DNA from: Glutamicibacter mishrai
GTDB lineage: Bacteria; Actinomycetota; Actinomycetes; Actinomycetales; Micrococcaceae
Length of the DNA stretch: 64,000 bases
Reading direction: 5' to 3'
Assembly (NCBI RefSeq): GCF_012221945.1
Contig: NZ_CP032549.1
Coordinates: 1,116,001-1,180,000 of the forward strand
Shown: positions 62,368-64,000 of the stretch, piece after piece
How positions within the stretch are numbered: the stretch's first letter is position 1
Layout: each line of letters starts with the position of its first letter
The notes under the pieces: model-generated
What the model was told of the DNA's origin: nothing
What the model saw: the letters and a program-made list of their open reading frames with translations, nothing else
Databases searched by the model: none
Position numbers and translations under genes: made by a program

Positions 62368-63657
62368 ATGTCCATTTATACAAATTATTTGTCAGGCGTC
62401 AGGCCGGACGGTGGACATCATGATGAAAAAATTTCAGCCCATGTTGCGATTGTTGGATCCGGCCCAACCGGATGTTTCGCCGCACTTGCGATGCTCAAAT
62501 GTGTCCCCGAAGTACGAATTACAGTCTTCGAAGCCAGACCTACTCCATACGGACTTTTACGCTACGGAGTGGCTCCTGACCATCAAGGAATGAAAAACGT
62601 GACTCGGCAGTTTGAGCGGTTATTCGGATCGAACCAAGTCGAATTCGTAGGCAACGTTCGAATCGGGCAAGATCTCCCTTTTGAGGTCCTCCAGGAAAAC
62701 TTTGATTTTGTAGTCATAGCGACAGGGCTTCCTTCTGAACGGGCACTTCCCGTGCCGGTCCACCCCGGTGCCAAGGTTTGGGGCGCCAGCCAGCTGCTTC
62801 GCTACCTCAACGCCGATCCAGACAGTGACCTGCGCACAAGAGAAACTGTGGAATTAGGCGATTCTGTTCTCATCATCGGCTCAGGAAATGTCGCAATGGA
62901 TGTAGCGAGATTACTCGCCAAGTCCGATGAAGGTTTTGACGGATCGGATGTCGATGACGCGGCTCGAGAAGCGTTAGCACCGTCGAAAATTACTCGCATC
63001 ACGTTGCTCTCCCGAAGCCCCTACGAACAAGTTCGTTGGGATCCGTCGATGTTCAAGGAGCTGTGCTCCATCCCCGGTGTTGAGGTCTATCTGGACGGAA
63101 GACGCTCCACGGAAGAGACTGACACATCCTCGGGGCCAACGCGCCATCAACCACTTCGCGTCGAAGTTTTTTTCAACCAGAAACTGCGCGAAATCGACCT
63201 CCAGGAAGACAATGCCTATGACAATCAACTAATTGTCAGAACGCAAAATGGAACATCTGACGCTCACCTGTCCGCCGAGTCTCCCAAAACGTCCTTTCGG
63301 GCATCGGCTGTCATTGCAGCGATTGGCTTCGAAGAGCGTCGTATCGGTTTTGGCGAAGTTCCTGCCGACAATGTACTTCGCACCGGCGGGTGTGCTACCG
63401 GCCGGCTAGGAAACCTCGCCGAAAACCGAGCGCTTGCAAAACAGACTGCGCAACTGGTCGCCGCAAAGGTGGGAAAACAATCCGAACTCACGGGTTTGGC
63501 CGGGGTTGCACCATTCCTGACTCAAACTCCGGTTTCATTTTCTGATTGGAAAGCCATTGATGAAGCTGAAATAACTAGGGCACGGCCCGGTCGCATCAGG
63601 CAAAAGTTCACATCATGGTCCGAAATGAGCGACGTAGTCGCACAGACGCGCAGCTAA
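62368..63657 (+). CDS. Adrenodoxin-reductase-type ferredoxin-NADP+ reductase (FprA-like)
   Basis: A 429-residue flavoprotein with FAD motif IVGSGPTGCFAALAML, the GLLRYGVAPDH segment of the FprA/adrenodoxin reductase family, NADP-binding IIGSGNVAMDVARLL and a C-terminal ATGRLGNLAENRALAKQ part. It passes electrons from NADPH to a small ferredoxin or flavodoxin. ATG 62368 follows TAGGAGA. The flavodoxin gene 57 bp downstream is its likely acceptor, and the pair probably serves a P450 or another oxygenase beyond the window. Base composition is clearly less GC-rich than in the left part. Confidence 0.88.
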   Translation: MSIYTNYLSGVRPDGGHHDEKISAHVAIVGSGPTGCFAALAMLKCVPEVRITVFEARPTPYGLLRYGVAPDHQGMKNVTRQFERLFGSNQVEFVGNVRIGQDLPFEVLQENFDFVVIATGLPSERALPVPVHPGAKVWGASQLLRYLNADPDSDLRTRETVELGDSVLIIGSGNVAMDVARLLAKSDEGFDGSDVDDAAREALAPSKITRITLLSRSPYEQVRWDPSMFKELCSIPGVEVYLDGRRSTEETDTSSGPTRHQPLRVEVFFNQKLREIDLQEDNAYDNQLIVRTQNGTSDAHLSAESPKTSFRASAVIAAIGFEERRIGFGEVPADNVLRTGGCATGRLGNLAENRALAKQTAQLVAAKVGKQSELTGLAGVAPFLTQTPVSFSDWKAIDEAEITRARPGRIRQKFTSWSEMSDVVAQTRS

Positions 63658-63714
63658 TAACTCTTTGCTTCACCGTACAAATCAACCGACACCTAATCAC
63701 AAAAGGAAACACCG

Positions 63715-64000
63715 ATGACTCAAGTCAACGTTTGGTATGGAACAGAATCCGGAAACGCAGAAATGGTGGGAGATGAGATCGCCGCAGCACTTTCCTCCAC
63801 GAGGTTCACGAGCAATTTAAGCGAATTACCCGAGATCAGTGTTTCAGACGTTTCCAACGCAGAACTCACCATTTTCGTTACTTCCACCTACGGCGAGGGC
63901 GGGCTGCCGGCAACGACAGAACCTTTCTACGACGCGCTGTCGGCTGAACGCCCAGATCTAAGCGGGCTCAAGTTCGCCGCTTTCGGATTGGGAGATCGCA
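63715..64000 (+). CDS. Flavodoxin-like protein, cut by window end
   Basis: The first 95 codons are visible. WYGTESGNAEMVGDEIA is the FMN phosphate loop and STYGEGGLPATTEPFYDAL the next FMN loop of flavodoxins and of diflavin reductase domains. AAAGGA precedes the ATG. It could be a single-domain flavodoxin like cindoxin, which works with FprA-like reductase and a P450, or the start of a longer diflavin reductase; the window ends before this can be told. Confidence 0.85.
   Translation, partial: MTQVNVWYGTESGNAEMVGDEIAAALSSTRFTSNLSELPEISVSDVSNAELTIFVTSTYGEGGLPATTEPFYDALSAERPDLSGLKFAAFGLGDR

Noticed and set aside
1..64000. Search for tRNA, rRNA, phage integrase or transposase genes
   Set aside because: None could be recognised by reading; the only hint of mobility is the inverted repeat at 54026-54103 and the base-composition change after it.

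Overview
The window reads as chromosomal DNA of a high-GC actinobacterium, most likely Micrococcaceae (Arthrobacter or Glutamicibacter type). This is inferred from the gene families (AztABCD zinc system, LutABC, actinobacterial SAM-IV-like riboswitch, P-loop-less CobW homologue with a cysteine-free L36) and from codon usage. No rRNA, tRNA, CRISPR array or intact insertion sequence was recognised. Most of the window is accessory metabolism: short regulated operons for acids, polyols and compatible solutes, with few housekeeping genes.

Left part (1-22.5 kb). A glucarate/galactarate module (LysR, 5-dehydro-4-deoxyglucarate dehydratase, ketoglutaric semialdehyde dehydrogenase, glucarate dehydratase, two AEC permeases) is followed by a second LysR, a glucarate-dehydratase-related enzyme and a D-2-hydroxyacid dehydrogenase. 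The two promoters share a 15-bp element. Then come a MarR regulator, a large SNF2-type ATPase, an OsmC protein behind a SAM-IV-like riboswitch, an idonate/gluconate dehydrogenase pair, and an L-lactate module (permease, FadR-type regulator, LutABC) whose shared control region carries three TGGTCnGACCA operators.

Middle part (22.5-44 kb). The zinc uptake operon aztA / aztB-D-C-D has two AztD-like lipoproteins and a Zur box. A second Zur box precedes a CobW-like protein and a zinc-free L36 (36852-36974), so the window holds two loci of one zinc-starvation regulon. Between and after them lie an MFS pump, a LysE exporter, YceI, a four-gene OpuC-type osmoprotectant transporter, a fumarylacetoacetase-family enzyme, an alanine/sodium symporter, a CitE-like lyase, a CycA-like permease, two DUF4262-type proteins and malic enzyme.

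Right part (44-64 kb). An HTH protein with a membrane partner and an aminotransferase precede a shikimate/quinate catabolic operon (shikimate dehydrogenase, 3-dehydroshikimate dehydratase-HPPD fusion, IclR regulator) divergent from an MHS-family transporter, then a LysR/YeiH pair. Beyond about 54 kb the DNA becomes visibly more AT-rich. An eight-gene minus-strand operon there encodes an APC permease, two Gfo/Idh/MocA oxidoreductases, a cyclase-family hydrolase, a LacD/YihT-like aldolase, an IolC-like kinase, an IolE/LgdB-like TIM barrel and a small protein. Divergent from it are an adrenodoxin-reductase-type flavoprotein and a flavodoxin cut by the window end. Two CCTAAC...GTTAGG palindromes sit between them. 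This looks like an inserted, uncharacterised route for a cyclitol or modified sugar and is the best candidate for a new system here.
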